Part shown: positions 47,427 to 59,007 of the stretch, in pieces
Layout of the letters: each line of letters opens with the position of its first letter
Numbering within the stretch: the first letter of the stretch is position 1
Assembly (NCBI GenBank): GCA_036768485.1
Contig: JAVLUZ010000322.1
Coordinates: forward strand, 282,937-346,936
Direction of reading: 5' to 3'
Source: Mermis nigrescens
Taxonomy: Eukaryota; Nematoda; Enoplea; Mermithida; Mermithidae
Length of the DNA stretch: 64,000 bases
Made by a program: the position numbers and the translations under genes
Notes under the pieces: model-generated
The model's input: the letters and a program-made list of their open reading frames with translations, nothing else
What the model was told of the DNA's origin: nothing
Databases searched by the model: none

Positions 47427-48249
47427 CGTACCCCATAATCCTAGGATAGATTTTCGCGATTTTGTCTTACCCAAAAGGTAGAGCTCAATCAGTGACATTA
47501 AAAAATCAGATGTTTTGAATATAGAATCAGTTTTTTTAAAAATTTTTCAGACTTTGCAATTATATTTCCAGACCCCGAAATTTAGGCCTTTCTACCGTAA
47601 TTTAACTCACACCCTAAACCCCCACCGATTTTTGGCAAAAACTTACGTTATACGACACATTTAGTTGCCTTTTTTACCATTTCTGTCAAAAATAGGCATT
47701 CGCCCTTATCCGAAATGACCGACTAGCCAGCAGCAACTCCCAGAAATTTAATCCGTCGTACGACGAGATGTTTAAATATACGAAAGCAAAAAAAAACAAA
47801 TGAAAATATTAAAAAAAACAAACAAAAAAACCAAAAAGAAAAAAATATTAAAACATGTATAACAAAATCAATCAATTTTTCAATAATAAAATCGAAGGAA
47901 TGTTCTTTTTCGGATTTTTTAAACAATTAAACCAGAAGGAGGCATTTGGCTTAGTTTAATTTGCTGCTAAAAAAAGAGACGGCGTATTTTCTAACACCAG
48001 AAGTACATAAAACACGATTAAAAGCCCAAAAACTCATGAACAAATACATAACACAAATTCTGGCTAAGGATTACAAAAAATGCCGGAAAAATGCAGCCTC
48101 TATCCATAATAAGAAACAAAAAGGACCTCTTCCCAATTCTGAGGTAATAAGCGCATGCGCTCACGACCTTGTTTACACCGTTGGGATGAACGGATAAAAA
48201 ATTCTCTAACGCTAAACGTTTATGTGCGACTTCGTTCACACTGAATTTA

Positions 48250-48912
48250 TCCTAATTAACACTAAACACCGGGACACGATTTTGTTTAAACTTAATATCG
48301 TACGCCATTTTGTCAATAAATATCAAAAACATGACCTTGTTTACACTAAATATCGGAAAATGACTTTGCATACAATATATGTCAGGATATGACTTTGTTT
48401 ACACATTATATCATTATGTGACTTTGTTTACACTAAATGTCAGATTATGACCTTGTTTACATCAAAAATCGAAATACGACCATGTTTACAGTATACGTCG
48501 GGACATGACTTTGTTAACACATATTTTTCATCATGTGACTTTGTTTACACTAAATGTCGGATTATGACCTTGTTTACACCAAATATCGAAGTACGACCAT
48601 GTTTACAGTATATGTCGGAATATGACTTTGTTTACACACAATATGCATTATGTGACTTTGTTTACACTAAATGTCGAATTATGACCTCGTTTACACCAAA
48701 AATCGAAATACGACTATGTTTACAGTATATGTCGGGATATGACTTTGATAACACATAATATAATTGTGTGACTTTGTTTACACTAAATGTCGGATTATGA
48801 CCTTGTTTACACCAAAGATCGAAGTACGACAATGTTTACAGTATATGTCGGGATATGACTTTGTTTAAACATAATATCAGCATATGACTCTGTTTACATT
48901 AAATATCGGAAG
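48250..48912 (+). repeat. 29-bp satellite with 116-118 bp higher-order period
   Basis: Basic unit about 29 bp starting GTTTACA; four unit types alternate (ACTAAATGTCGGATTATGAC; ACCAAAAATCGAAATACGAC; AGTATATGTCGGGATATGAC; ACATAATAT...GTGAC). The first type recurs at 48421, 48537, 48655 and 48771. Ends at the donor of a NOL10 exon. Confidence 0.9.
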
Positions 48913-48921
48913 TTTACTTAC

Positions 48922-49115
48922 TTGGCGCCCAGAGTACTGACTGAAGCGGTTGGCTTAGAAAGCTCCTTGGCCCACCCTTGAAATTCGACTCCGCTTTTTA
49001 ATTCATAAGTTCGATGTTTACACGAGTCTTCAGCTCCTGCTATTTTCTGCTTTCTTTCCTTCGCTTGTTCAAAACGTCTCTTCATGTTCACCTCCCTGTG
49101 AGTCTCTCTGACCAT
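48922..49115 (-). CDS. NOL10: NOL10 exon (REVNMKRRFEQAKERKQK...YELKSG)
   Basis: 194 nt: 64 codons plus 2 nt. Encodes MVRETHREVNMKRRFEQAK, ERKQKIAGAEDSCKH, RTYELKSGVEFQGWAKELS and KPTASVSTLGA. RTYELKSGVEF is the counterpart of FYEIKAGEEF. Acceptor ATATTTGCAG and donor CCAA|GTAAGT. The downstream intron starts directly in the 29-bp satellite array. Confidence 0.9.
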
Positions 49116-49139
49116 CTGCAAATATATGTTCTCAAATAA

Positions 49140-49262
49140 CTAATTAATTAATTTTATTTATCTATTTTTGTACCACTTTATCCATTTATTTATTTGTTTA
49201 CTTGTTTATTTATTTGTTTACTTGTTTATTTATTTATTTACTTGTTTATTTACTGATTAAAT
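49140..49262 (+). repeat. TTTA/TTTG microsatellite
   Basis: Imperfect run of TTTATTTATTTGTTTACTTG units beside a NOL10 exon acceptor. Confidence 0.85.
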
Positions 49263-49790
49263 AGTACTAATTTATTTGTTTGCCAATTTGACTAATCAAA
49301 TTTATAATTAATTTGTTTATTCATTTCAAGTAATTGAAGAATTTTTATACTTTTTATGTTTTTTTCAGTATTCATTTTTATTTTCTTTTTATGTACTTTT
49401 TGAGTTTTTCCTCTTTGCTACGCGAAGCGACGAATGAGGCTTGGAATGGACGAAAAAGAAATTCAAAAATTTGACCACTAACATAAAAAATGGTTTTTTT
49501 TGAAAAAATTAAAACATGAAATCTAAGAAAATTAAATCAAAAGCAAAGAACTGCCGAACGAGCGACGAGTTCGTTCAATGCTGTATTATTAATTTGAATA
49601 AAAAAGCACGGCAAAAAACTGAAGATTATAAAAAAAATGCCGAACTTTTTTTTGAAAATTCTAAAAAAGAGGAAAAATTAAAATTCAGAAATAAAAAAAA
49701 ATTAATTAAATTATCCAATAAAATAAAATAAATACTTGAGTAAAAATTGATTAAATTTGTTAAATTTGGACGAAAAAAACCAGCACCGAC

Positions 49791-49874
49791 CTGTCTATAT
49801 TCCTCGTCATCTTCGGAAGAACTAGAAGCTCCGGCTGCATTCTGATCATCGATGCGATCATCATCCATTTCAGC
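49791..49874 (-). CDS. NOL10: NOL10 exon, acidic linker
   Basis: 84 nt, 28 codons, phase 0 at both ends: AEMDDDRIDDQNAAG, then ASSSSEDDEEYRQ. Its composition and place match the Ser/Asp/Glu linker (SSESSDDE) of NOL10. Acceptor TATTCAAG, donor CAG|GTCGGT, which has C at +3 like the preferred donor of the previous exon. Little sequence conservation is expected here; support comes from position, phase and the neighbouring exons. Confidence 0.82.
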
Positions 49875-50485
49875 CTTGAATATACATAGACTGATTAAAA
49901 ATTCAATAATTTATATAATTTTAAAAATTTAATAACATTACATATAAAGGTTAACAAACAAAATTAATTTATGTACTTAAATATTTAAATACTGAACAAA
50001 CAAAAAACAGACAAAACGGGGGAAAAAAAGATCAGTGAAAATGGGCTGATTTTTTTCTAAAAATGCGAGTTTAATCACAAATATTGTAAAGTCGTCAAAT
50101 TTACATTCTTAATTATCGAGTTTACACCTTACATCGACATATGAGTGTAAAAGAAAGTCGAAAAATTATTAGAGGTAAACTTCTAAGGCATGCAAATGCT
50201 ACATTAGGAGTGAGAACGAGGAATCATTGTTACAGTAAGCCGAGGAGAAACAAAAACAAACATTAAATTCTGATCAGCTACATGGCCTAATAGAAAAACC
50301 AACGACGCTATCGTCCGGTTTACACTCTGGTTTACACGTGTAAATATAAGTGTAAATAGAAAATTATTAAAACGTCATGAATACGCACTGAACTTTGCTC
50401 GAGCGGGCGATACAAAATATGTAAATTTTTTTATGAATAGCGATACAGTCACAGTGTAAACAAAAGTTGAGCTAAAAATTTTATA

Positions 50486-50985
50486 CAGTGCTCGCCATGA
50501 AACATGACGCACTATAATCGTCAGATTTATATTAGATGATGCGTCGCGAGCGCCGCGTTTCGTCTATAATTCGCTATCATCTCTTTTATTATTATGGGAT
50601 ATTTATCTGTATCATGCCGTTAATCTGGCGATACGGACGGCGCAATTTAGCTATTAATAGCGCCAACAAGAAGGAAGCGTGCATGTGAATGCTGGAAGCG
50701 CGCACGTGCCTGAATATAGAACGGCATTCACGTGCGCGCACTCGCCTGAATATAGAACGGCATTCATGTGCGCGCTTCCGGCATTCACGTGCGCGCTTCC
50801 CTCTTGTTGGCGCTATTGATAGCTAAATTGCGCTGTCCGCATCGCCAGATTAACGGCATGATACAGATAAATATCCTATGATAATAAAAAAGAGATGATA
50901 GCGCATTATAGACGAAACGCGGCGCTCGTGACGCGATCTAATATAAATCTGATGATTATAGTGCGTCATGTTTATCGCAGCATAT
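50486..50985. mobile_element. Tc1-like palindromic foldback element
   Basis: TACAGTGCTCGCCATGAAAC, then about 230-bp inverted arms (CCGTTAATCTGGCGATACG / CGCATCGCCAGATTAACGG) around a GC-rich centre of repeated GCATTCACGTGCGCGC. The right terminus has eroded. Confidence 0.78.
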
Positions 50986-51322
50986 GACATAAATAAGTTT
51001 TATAAATAAGTTTTACCGCAGCACACGTTACTTCAGGAATCGAAGTGTTTAAACAGAAGACGGCATCTTTTAACAACGCGATAAACTGCTCAGAAAGGCA
51101 AGTTTGTGAAGAGCGAGAAGCCGAGACAGTTTAAACTGAATATTACGACATAAATAAGAATAGCAAAGGCAGGAAATTTTTCGAAAAACTAACAAAAGAG
51201 CGAAGGATACGACGAAACATTTCTGCCGAGAAAGCACGGTTTTGGCGCTCTATGTAAAGTAGCGCGCGATGAAACGGTCCACCACATAATACAAAAGTCG
51301 CCATTATAAAACCACTCACCAA

Positions 51323-51595
51323 CACAGGTGGGCAGCACCGAAATTCTGGGGGGGGTGGCGAAAATTAATTTTCAAAGGTCAAAAATGGTCTTAAAAGTGG
51401 CCGTATGGCGGAAAAATCACCATTTTTCGACGTTTCTCATCGATCACAATCCAATGGCATCAAAGAATCGCTAAAAAAGCAAAAAAATTTACAAAATTTG
51501 AATTCTGGGGTGTGGGGAGTATTTTGATTTCTGATGGGGGACTATTTCAACGTCGGAGGGGGTGCATACCCACTAACCCCCCACGCCCACGTGTG
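51323..51595 (+). mobile_element. F1 MITE abutting an F2 element
   Basis: CACAGGTGGGCAGCACC to CCCACGTGTG, perfect target duplication CTCACCAA. An F2 copy begins directly after the second target copy. Confidence 0.88.
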
Positions 51596-51603
51596 CTCAC
51601 CAA

Positions 51604-52026
51604 CATAAATGCCCAGCATGAGAATCCTGAGAGAGAGGGACTAAGATTATAAAGTGCCTTTTTTGGGTCCAAAAATGGTAGGTACGCGTCAAACACATCG
51701 TTTTTCAGCGTTTCTGACGAAGCTCTATCATTCTTGAGCATAAAAACGTGAAAAAATCCGAAAAAATTAAAAAGCCGGAACAAATCGAACAAAATATAGT
51801 CAAAACATGAGTATACTGGCGCGAAGCGCCAAAAATTTAACACTTTTGAGCAAAGAGATAGTTAAAAACGCTTAAGAAGCATATTTTCTACAAATTTTTA
51901 GATAATTTTCGGGAACTTTCAAATAATCGCCAATTCTGATGGGGGTGAATGAATTTCGAGGGGCGGGGGTTAAAATTATTCGCGGGGGGTGAGAAAACTC
52001 CCCAAACACTCCCAAAATCATGTGTG
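51604..52026 (+). mobile_element. F2 copy in a NOL10 intron
   Basis: CATAAATGCCCAGCATGAG to AAATCATGTGTG, hairpin GGCGCGAAGCGCC at 51820. Confidence 0.75.
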
Positions 52027-52361
52027 TGCTCGCAGAAAATTTTGGAAAAAAATTAGTTTTTTTGGCAAGTCAGTTTATTTCTCGATTTCGTACCCAGAGT
52101 TCGAGTTTACACCTTAGATCACACGTTCTAATAAAGAGGGTGAGGGGATATAACCCCATACCTCATCGGCCAAGACTCGAGTCACTGTCAGACCATTTTG
52201 AGCTATCACACTTTCTCAGCACGATTTTTGGGAACAAAAAAGGCAAAGATGGGGCCGGAGGATCTCCAAGATCCCCCTTGTTATACGTATATAAAGTACG
52301 AAGCCCAAAATTCCCCACCCAATTTTGATACCCAAAATTGTTTTACCCAAAATCTTCTGAC

Positions 52362-52622
52362 CTCCGACTCGTTTTCGGCCGGGACGCTCTTAGATTTTCG
52401 TTTCTCCAATCGGACCATAGCCGGATTTAACAATCTAAACTCCTCGGCTTCCTTGTCCACTTGGAAATCTTTATTTTCGAACAAAGCCTTGAAACGATCG
52501 TCGGCCAACAAAGATTTGGCGGCGTTTTTCTTCTCGCGTTTTTTCTGCTTTTTGCCGCCCGATTCGCCCGCCTCTTCTTGCATCAATTTTTCGGCCAAAT
52601 CGCGATTTATTTCGGGCAATTT
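52362..52622 (-). CDS. NOL10: NOL10 exon (DDRFKALFENKDFQVD)
   Basis: Encodes KLPEINRDLAEKLMQEE, a lysine-rich spacer, then LLADDRFKALFENKDFQVD and KEAEEFRLLNPAMVRLEKR, the NUC153-like block typical of NOL10/Enp2. Acceptor TTTTTATCAG. Two phase-0 donors are possible: GAG|GTCAGA (used here) or TGG|GTAAAA, which would extend to 52347 and add VRRFW. The opposite-strand open frame over this region is a shadow. Confidence 0.92.
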
Positions 52623-52770
52623 CTGATAAAAACGAATCGATTTCGCAGAAAAAAATCACAAAAAAATTGGGAAAATTGGGGGATTGAATCAAAATTTAGA
52701 AATTAAAAAAAAATTGAAAAATAAAAAAATGTAAGGAATAAAAGAGAAAAACCAAAAAGTACATACGTAC

Positions 52771-52964
52771 CAGTGGCGGATCCAGGATTTTCCCAAGGGG
52801 TGGGGCGGTACCCCTAATGGGGGGCGGAATCCTGACCTGGGTGGAAAAATTAGCCGTTTTAACCCGAAAATCGCTAAAAATCGCTCAAAAATCCTTAATT
52901 TTGCGCACTATTTTTGGCCAATGGGAGGGGCGGCGCCCCCCCGTTCTCCCTAAATCCGCCCCTG
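52771..52964 (-). mobile_element. F5 hAT-like MITE, 194 bp
   Basis: CAGTGGCGGATCCAGG to CTAAATCCGCCCCTG, perfect target duplication ATACGTAC. Intronic to NOL10. A one-ended relative starts at 35054. Confidence 0.88.
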
Positions 52965-53344
52965 ATACGTACGTATAAGCTGGAATAAACATGACAATGC
53001 ACTGTTTGTTTACCGCGTAAATACGCGAAATGATTCCAGCAAAATACAAACGGTCGTCTCTGTATTTCAATAAACTGCCGAAAATTTAATCTAATTTAGA
53101 GAAAATGTCATTTTCAGGTATTTTCCGCAGATGTTTTTCGCAACTTTTCAATGAAAAACAAATGACTTCACCGACTTAAATCGGAAATAAGGTTTATTTT
53201 CGTATAAAATTGCCCAAATTGAACACTTTGAACGATTTTAGAGAATAAACGGATAAATTTCTGGTTTTTTACCACTTCACCCCAATTTCATGCCCGCCTT
53301 ACAACCACACATGGGCGTGGGGGGAAGGGTAAGGGTCACTGGGG

Positions 53345-53642
53345 GTCCATGCACCAGGACGGCCGAACAAAAGTGGACAGGCTAGGCGTAACCTGACGGG
53401 GCTATGTTTGGTACAGGGAGAAACCTTATACAGACAATTTATGGAGATGCTGGGTACACTATAGCATGATCAGTTTGCAAAGCATGCACAGGAACCATCT
53501 TATTAACTGTGTGACACCTTTTTCAAGATGACTCACCTTTTTCAGGCACGGACCCACATTTTTTCGTAGACCCACCTTTTTCGGGCTCTACGGATCCACC
53601 CACCCTTTTGGCTGGAAGTTGACGGGCGAACCTATCATTGCC
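53345..53642 (-). repeat. F6 copy
   Basis: Reverse-complement match to 4599-4870 (GGAACCATCTTATTA, TTTGCAAAGCATGCACAGG, repeated ACCCACCTTTTTC). Lies between F1 fragments. Confidence 0.7.
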
Positions 53643-53965
53643 TACGTATGGCTGGGGTATGCACCCACCACGAAGGACGAATACCCATAGAATTCAATTT
53701 TTCAAATGTTTTTTCGCAATATTTTAATATAAATTCATCGCGTTCCGATGGGAAACGTTGAAAAATTTTGTTTTTCGCTATAACATCATTTTTAAAACCA
53801 CTTTTTGACCTTTGAAAAATCTTGCACCCTTATTGTTTTTTTAAATCTTACACCCTTACTATTTTTTTAAATGTGCTTTTCGCCATAACATCATTTTTAA
53901 AAATACTTTTTGACCTTCGAAAAATCTTGCCCCCTCCCCCAGAATTTCGGTGCTGCCCACCTATG
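53643..53965 (-). repeat. F1 copy, diverged and partly duplicated
   Basis: ACGTATGGCTGGGGTATGC to GTGCTGCCCACCTATG; the segment around CTTGCACCC...ATTTTTAAA is duplicated internally (53815-53935). Confidence 0.6.
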
Positions 53966-54775
53966 CTTGTAGCCCGCAGGACTGTCACACCATCTAAACG
54001 ACCTTCTGCTGATCTTTGACCCGACCTTAATCTTACTATGTATATTAACATTCCTGCTCACAAAAACAAAATGGTCTGCCAATTTTGGCAATAACCAATG
54101 AAAAACTAGTCATCTTTGTTGAGACATACTGCGTTTATCACTATAAAACAATGGCAATTATATACGTATATATGTAGTTTAAACCATCAGTCGATTACAT
54201 TACTTTTTTCAATTCCTATTATTTCACATTTAAACTAATTTAAATCGATTTTACTATTTTTACAAAATCGATCCATGCACTGAAAATTGCCATGCAGCGC
54301 ATAGCATGAAAATGACAAAACTATCCCAAATACTACAGTAATATTCAATAGGGTTATTTAATAATGCACGCAATTTAAAAAGCAAGAACGATCTACCATC
54401 CGACATTTCAAACAAAAAAATCTGAAAAAAAACAAAGGAAAAATGGCTAATTTTAAGAAGAATTTGAGGCGAAGAGGGAAAAATTTGACATTCAATGGAA
54501 AAATTTATCGAATTTCAAAATTTATGAATTGAAAAATTTGTCAAATTCAAGTAGAATCTAATTCGAAATTTCCCAGAAAAAAAACTTAAATAGCTTATAT
54601 TTTGAAAATTTGAATAAAATTAAAATTTGGACAATCTCGCCCAAAAATTTATTATTTAGTGCGCGATTTCATACGAAAAAATTAATTGAATACATAGTCA
54701 AGTAGAGCGAATACATCCGCTGCCCAACGCAACTCTCGTCCGATTTCGCAGCGGTCACTAAAATTTTTTACCCAC

Positions 54776-54874
54776 CTTCACATTAACCCTGCTGCCTCGT
54801 TCTTTGTCCAGCTGGTCGCGTACTTTCTGCTTCTTGTATTCTTGATATGCCATCGGATTGATCAGAGCTTTAGC
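54776..54874 (-). CDS. NOL10: NOL10 exon (INPMAYQEYKKQKVRDQL)
   Basis: 99 nt, 33 codons, phase 0 at both ends: AKALINPMAYQEYKKQ then KVRDQLDKERGSRVNVK. It aligns with VNPFAYEEYRKDKIRQKIEETRAQRVQLK of vertebrate NOL10. Acceptor CTTCCTAG, donor AAG|GTGGGT. The preceding intron (about 3.9 kb) carries two palindromic foldback elements. Confidence 0.93.
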
Positions 54875-55129
54875 CTAGGAAGAGGAAAAAAGAAATTCAG
54901 TCAAAGCGCAAAAGACGCTTATACGGTAGGACAGAGAACTTTGCAAAAATCTGGGTCTACGACGTTTTGGCGCCGCCGTCTAGGCGCTAGCAACTTACAG
55001 ATTATTCTAATTAGATCAATTTTCAAGCAATTTCAAAATAAATTTTATATTCAGAAAGCAGCTTATACGAGCTACAAAATAGCATATTGTTCTTTTCGAT
55101 TCGATAAGTATTCATTTGTGTACGACTGA

Positions 55130-55745
55130 AAAACAGTAGCAAATCCAGTGTATTTTTAGATGCATTCAATGATCTCACTAAATTCAAAGATATTCTAAAA
55201 GTAATTTATACCATCACGTAGAAAATTGAATGGGCTTTCAGAATCTGTATTATACTTTAATCATAAAAGAGATGTAAATAATTAATAGTATAACAAAGAG
55301 TGTAGCGCCAAAACGGCGGCGCCAAAACGTCCCATTTCGCAAACATTTGCATTTACATATGTATGTGTGCGAATAAATAATGCTTTGCTGTGAATAAACA
55401 AGTCGAGCACTAACGAAGGCCTTCACCTTCAAAATATTTCGTAGCATAAAACTCAGGAGGTCGCGGTGGAGACAGGGAAAACGTAACAAAGAACAATAAA
55501 ACCTTAAAAGTCGATAAAAACCCTCGAAACCCGTTGACAACTAACGCGATGGGCATAACACTGGCACAAATAGGCAGAATTTCGAGCAATGACACTTAAG
55601 GGCTAAAATGATCTTGCGGATATCAGCCCAGCAAAAAATTGTAGAAAACGCCCCGTTTCAAACGTTTTTAACGATTTTTCAGTTCAAAAGTGTTATATTT
55701 TGCGGTACTTCGGAACAAACAGTCGTTTTTGACTCTATATGTCTA
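55130..55745. other. NOL10 intron sequence
   Basis: GTTTTGGCGCCGCCGTCTAGG (54963) and CCAAAACGGCGGCGCCAAAAC (55308) form a distant inverted pair, suggesting a further TIR element of about 340 bp (about 54960-55330). Otherwise nothing seen. Confidence 0.45.
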
Positions 55746-55747
55746 AA

Positions 55748-56215
55748 CAGTGCTCGCCACGAAATTTGAACAATGAAGAATCGATTGACTTTATTTAAGA
55801 ACGCTTTTCACGACCCAATCGCCGGAGACCCAAAGAGTATCCTGACATGGTTTACTTTAAGAAAACGCGACCTAAACGCTTAGGTCGGACCGCTTACGAC
55901 GCGGCGCGCTTACTTAAACAGATGTGTGATGATAGCACACTTGTGCACCTTGTGTACACGATATCATATGCATATGAATTTCACGAGTGTGATCAATATT
56001 AATGCGCTTCTATGCGCGCTTGAGTCGTAAACGGTCCGACCCAAGCGTTCAGTATGCGTTTGCTTAAAACTAACCAGCGCGTCGTACTGTTTAATTCGCG
56101 TTTTCTTAAAGTAAAGCATGTCAGGATACTCTTTAGGTCTTCAGCGATTAGATCGTAAAAAACGTTCCTAAATAATCTCAATCGGTTCTTTATTGTTCAA
56201 ATTTCGCAAGCGGCG
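55748..56215. mobile_element. Tc1-like foldback element
   Basis: CAGTGCTCGCCACGAAATTTG to GTTCAAATTTCGCAAGCGG with inverted segments (CGCGACCTAAACGCTTAGG; ACTTTAAGAAAACGCG / CGCGTTTTCTTAAAGT). Intact relative of 45458-46264. Confidence 0.75.
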
Positions 56216-57025
56216 AACGTTTTTTATATTTTGCTTGATTTTACTCAATTCGTGTTTGCAAATTTTTCATCTTTGTATCGTTTAGGAAGAAGTATTGTCA
56301 GAAGCGTCGAAGACAATGTTCTATATGCTTATTCATCGTTCCATCGTTTTTTTTCAGCTTAAAACGGCACTTTAGCAAAATTTCTTGCTTTCATCACCCA
56401 TGCAGTGCATGCATGCAAAGCAAGTAACCATTCCAAGAATTAAAGTGCAAAACAAACATATAATCAAAAAGCAATTGGCCAATCAAAGAATTATTTAGGA
56501 CACAATCAACCAATCAGAACAGTATGCGACCAAACGAGCAGCTAATCAGAAGATATTTAACTGGTCAAGCATGGATGAAACCAGTCAATCAAACATTCAG
56601 TAGCGACGCAATCCCTTACCAATAACCAATGGACAATGTGAAAAATTTTGAGTTTTTAGATTTCTCGTAAATTTACCGAAATATTGTTTACGAATGAAAA
56701 ACGAAAATGAATGGAAAATGGAAAATCCAACGCGCAATTTCCTGCCCGACATTATATTTATGACAATTTCCCCATTTTAAGCCTTTTTATTGTTTTTTTC
56801 TTACTTGTCATAAAATTATTTTGAATCGATTGCCTCGAGATTGGCCTGGCTACCCATCTGCGAAAAAATTGGGCCGTTTTGATGATGGTAGCATTTAGGT
56901 AAATAATTAAAGAGCAAAATAGCAGTCGTGTTTTTCGGAATCAATTAAGTTTTCTTGTCAATATTACTATTACACAAAAACAAGCTGGCCTTCGAACCCG
57001 CATGTCGATGCTGGACCAACAATTA

Positions 57026-57588
57026 CAGTGCTGGCCATGAAACTTTACGCTTTAAGATGCTTCTAATAATCTTAAGGCCAGCACTGCCGGTCGGCCGTTC
57101 TGGTGTAAGATGACTTAGCAAAATGGTCGCTTTAGAAAGCGCTAGAATGACACTAGATATTCCTAGCACATCTCAGTATGCCGCACGCAGCATTCTATTT
57201 TTAGCTATGGCGCGATGGATTGACTCTATTGCTTGACCGAGATAACGCAGGAAGAAGGTAACGGAATACAGAGCGGTATGTACATGGCGCACTTTAAAAA
57301 TTTAAAAATCGATAAATGAAGTACTATGTACATACCGCTCTGTATTCCGTTACCTTCTTCCTGCGTTATCTCGGTCAAGCAACAATAGAGTCAATCCATC
57401 GCGCCATAGCTAAAAATAGAATGCTGCGTGCGGCATACTGAGATGTGCTAGGAATATCTAGTGTCATTCTAGCGCTTTCTAAAGCGACCATTTTGCTAAG
57501 TCATCTTACACCAGAACGGCCGACCGGCAGTGCTGGCCTTAAGATTATTAGAAGCATCTTAAAGCGTAAAGTTTCATGGCCAGCACTG
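57026..57588. mobile_element. Near-perfect 563-bp palindrome, Tc1-like ends
   Basis: CAGTGCTGGCCATGAAAC to GTTTCATGGCCAGCACTG; arms of about 260 bp with almost no mismatch around a 40-bp loop. Each arm ends in a smaller inverted pair (CAGTGCTGGCC ... GGCCAGCACTG, 61 bp), so the terminal motif appears four times. Left flank ends in TA, right flank does not. Confidence 0.82.
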
Positions 57589-57697
57589 AAGCTAAAAAAT
57601 TGGATAAATCTAGAAATATTGTATATCCGAATTTAGAGGTTTGACTAATTACGATATCAATTCACCAACTTATCGCCTGCTTTGAATAAATGATACA

Positions 57698-58131
57698 GTA
57701 AGCTCTATACATGATCTTAAGTGGGGGGATTGGGGGGTTTTCAGCCCCCAGAAAAATTTCTACAGCCCCCATCAGCAAAACTGTTTTCTTCACCCCCCCA
57801 GAATTGGCGATTTTCTAAAAGTTCCCAAAAATTTTCTAAAAAATTATAGAAAAGATACTTTTTTAAGCCTTTTTAGCTATTCATTAGCTCAAAAGTTCCA
57901 AACTTTCGGCGCTTCGCGCCATTAAACTCACGTTTTGACTATATTTTGTTAATTTGTTCCGACTTTTTTGATTTTTTTTCCGAATTTTTTTAATGTTTTT
58001 ATGCTCTAAAAAGATAGAGCATAGCCAGAAACGCTTAAAAACTATGTTTTTCACGCGTACCTACCATTTTGGCACCAAAAAGGGCATTTTATAATTTAAC
58101 CCCCCACAATTCCCATGCTGTGCATGTATGA
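57698..58131 (-). mobile_element. F2 copy in a NOL10 intron
   Basis: ATACATGATCTTAAGTGGGGG to CATGCTGTGCATGTATG, hairpin CGGCGCTTCGCGCC at 57906. Imperfect AGCTC-containing flanks. Confidence 0.77.
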
Positions 58132-58743
58132 TCAGCTCGTACTAATCACTGTCAGCCATTTTCAACCGTTATAGAATTTTTTCGTTTTTTAGGATAAAAA
58201 TTTAAGGAGTCAGGCATCACGAACGGATTAACCGCATTTAAAATCACTGAGCCACTTAACGACAGCAAAAAATTTTTAAAGCCAATATTTATGCTACCGA
58301 ATTTCATTTTACTTACATTATTTGTTCCTTTATTCATTTTGTTTATTTTATTTTATTTCAATTATACATAAGCAAGCAACAAGAAGTTTACCAGAACAAT
58401 AAAACAGGTAACAGAGTACATAGGTGCTTAATAAAAACTTATTTTTAAAGAGTTCTGTACACTTTTAATTATGTCATCTAATTGGAATGATTTATATTGA
58501 ATGAAATTTAAATTCAGAATTTAAAATGCATTTAAATTGTTCGAACTATCGATGGACTTTAAATTACCGAATCTAATCAAATCGCCGATTATGTGGGTTA
58601 AATCTTTTGCGAACTTTAAACTCGGCGTAATTCAAATTTGGTATAAGTTTAAATTGCAAAAAGCAGTTTAACAAATCAACCGCAAATTTAAGGTTTGAAT
58701 TATGGGCGTAGCTCTAAACACTGGTTTACACCAAACGGCTTAC

Positions 58744-58871
58744 TTTATAATACAGCTTGGCATCTATGAAATAGCCGTGCATGTACGCGCGTAATAATTT
58801 GGAGCCAATCAAATTCGACAGACCCAGTTCTTCCAGTTCGGCCAAAGTCAAAAATTTATAATCGTCGTAAA
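58744..58871 (-). CDS. NOL10: NOL10 exon (YDDYKF...LRAYMHGYF)
   Basis: 128 nt: 2 nt plus 42 codons. Encodes YDDYKFLTLAELEELGLSN, LIGSKLLRAYMHGYFIDAK and LYYK, close to the family's YDDYKFVTKKDLENLGLTHLIG...LRAYMHGFF. Acceptor TTTCCCCCAG, donor AAA|GTAAGC, phase 0 into the next exon. Flanking introns contain an F2 element on each side (57.7-58.1 and 59.0-59.4 kb). Confidence 0.94.
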
Positions 58872-59007
58872 CTGGGGGAAAAAATTTTTCAAGAATTTAT
58901 TCCTATAATCAATTAGCGGTTCATAAAAATACAAAATAATTAAATTATTAAGTAGTAAAGTTAGTATCAAACAATCCACTACAGTATCAATAATTAGTAG
59001 TTAGCAC

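Noticed and set aside
48250..48912. CRISPR-like array
   Set aside because: No constant repeat with unique spacers; the whole 29-bp unit repeats with a higher-order period, and the context is an animal intron.
52020..52328. 102-aa frame after the F2 element
   Set aside because: Starts in the F2 terminus and has no domain; overlaps the intron side of a NOL10 exon on the other strand.
52198..52626. 142-aa plus-strand open frame
   Set aside because: Antisense to the conserved NOL10 exon at 52362-52622.
56980..57025. Possible tRNA B box (GGGTTCGAAGGCC on the minus strand)
   Set aside because: No A box or cloverleaf could be placed with it.
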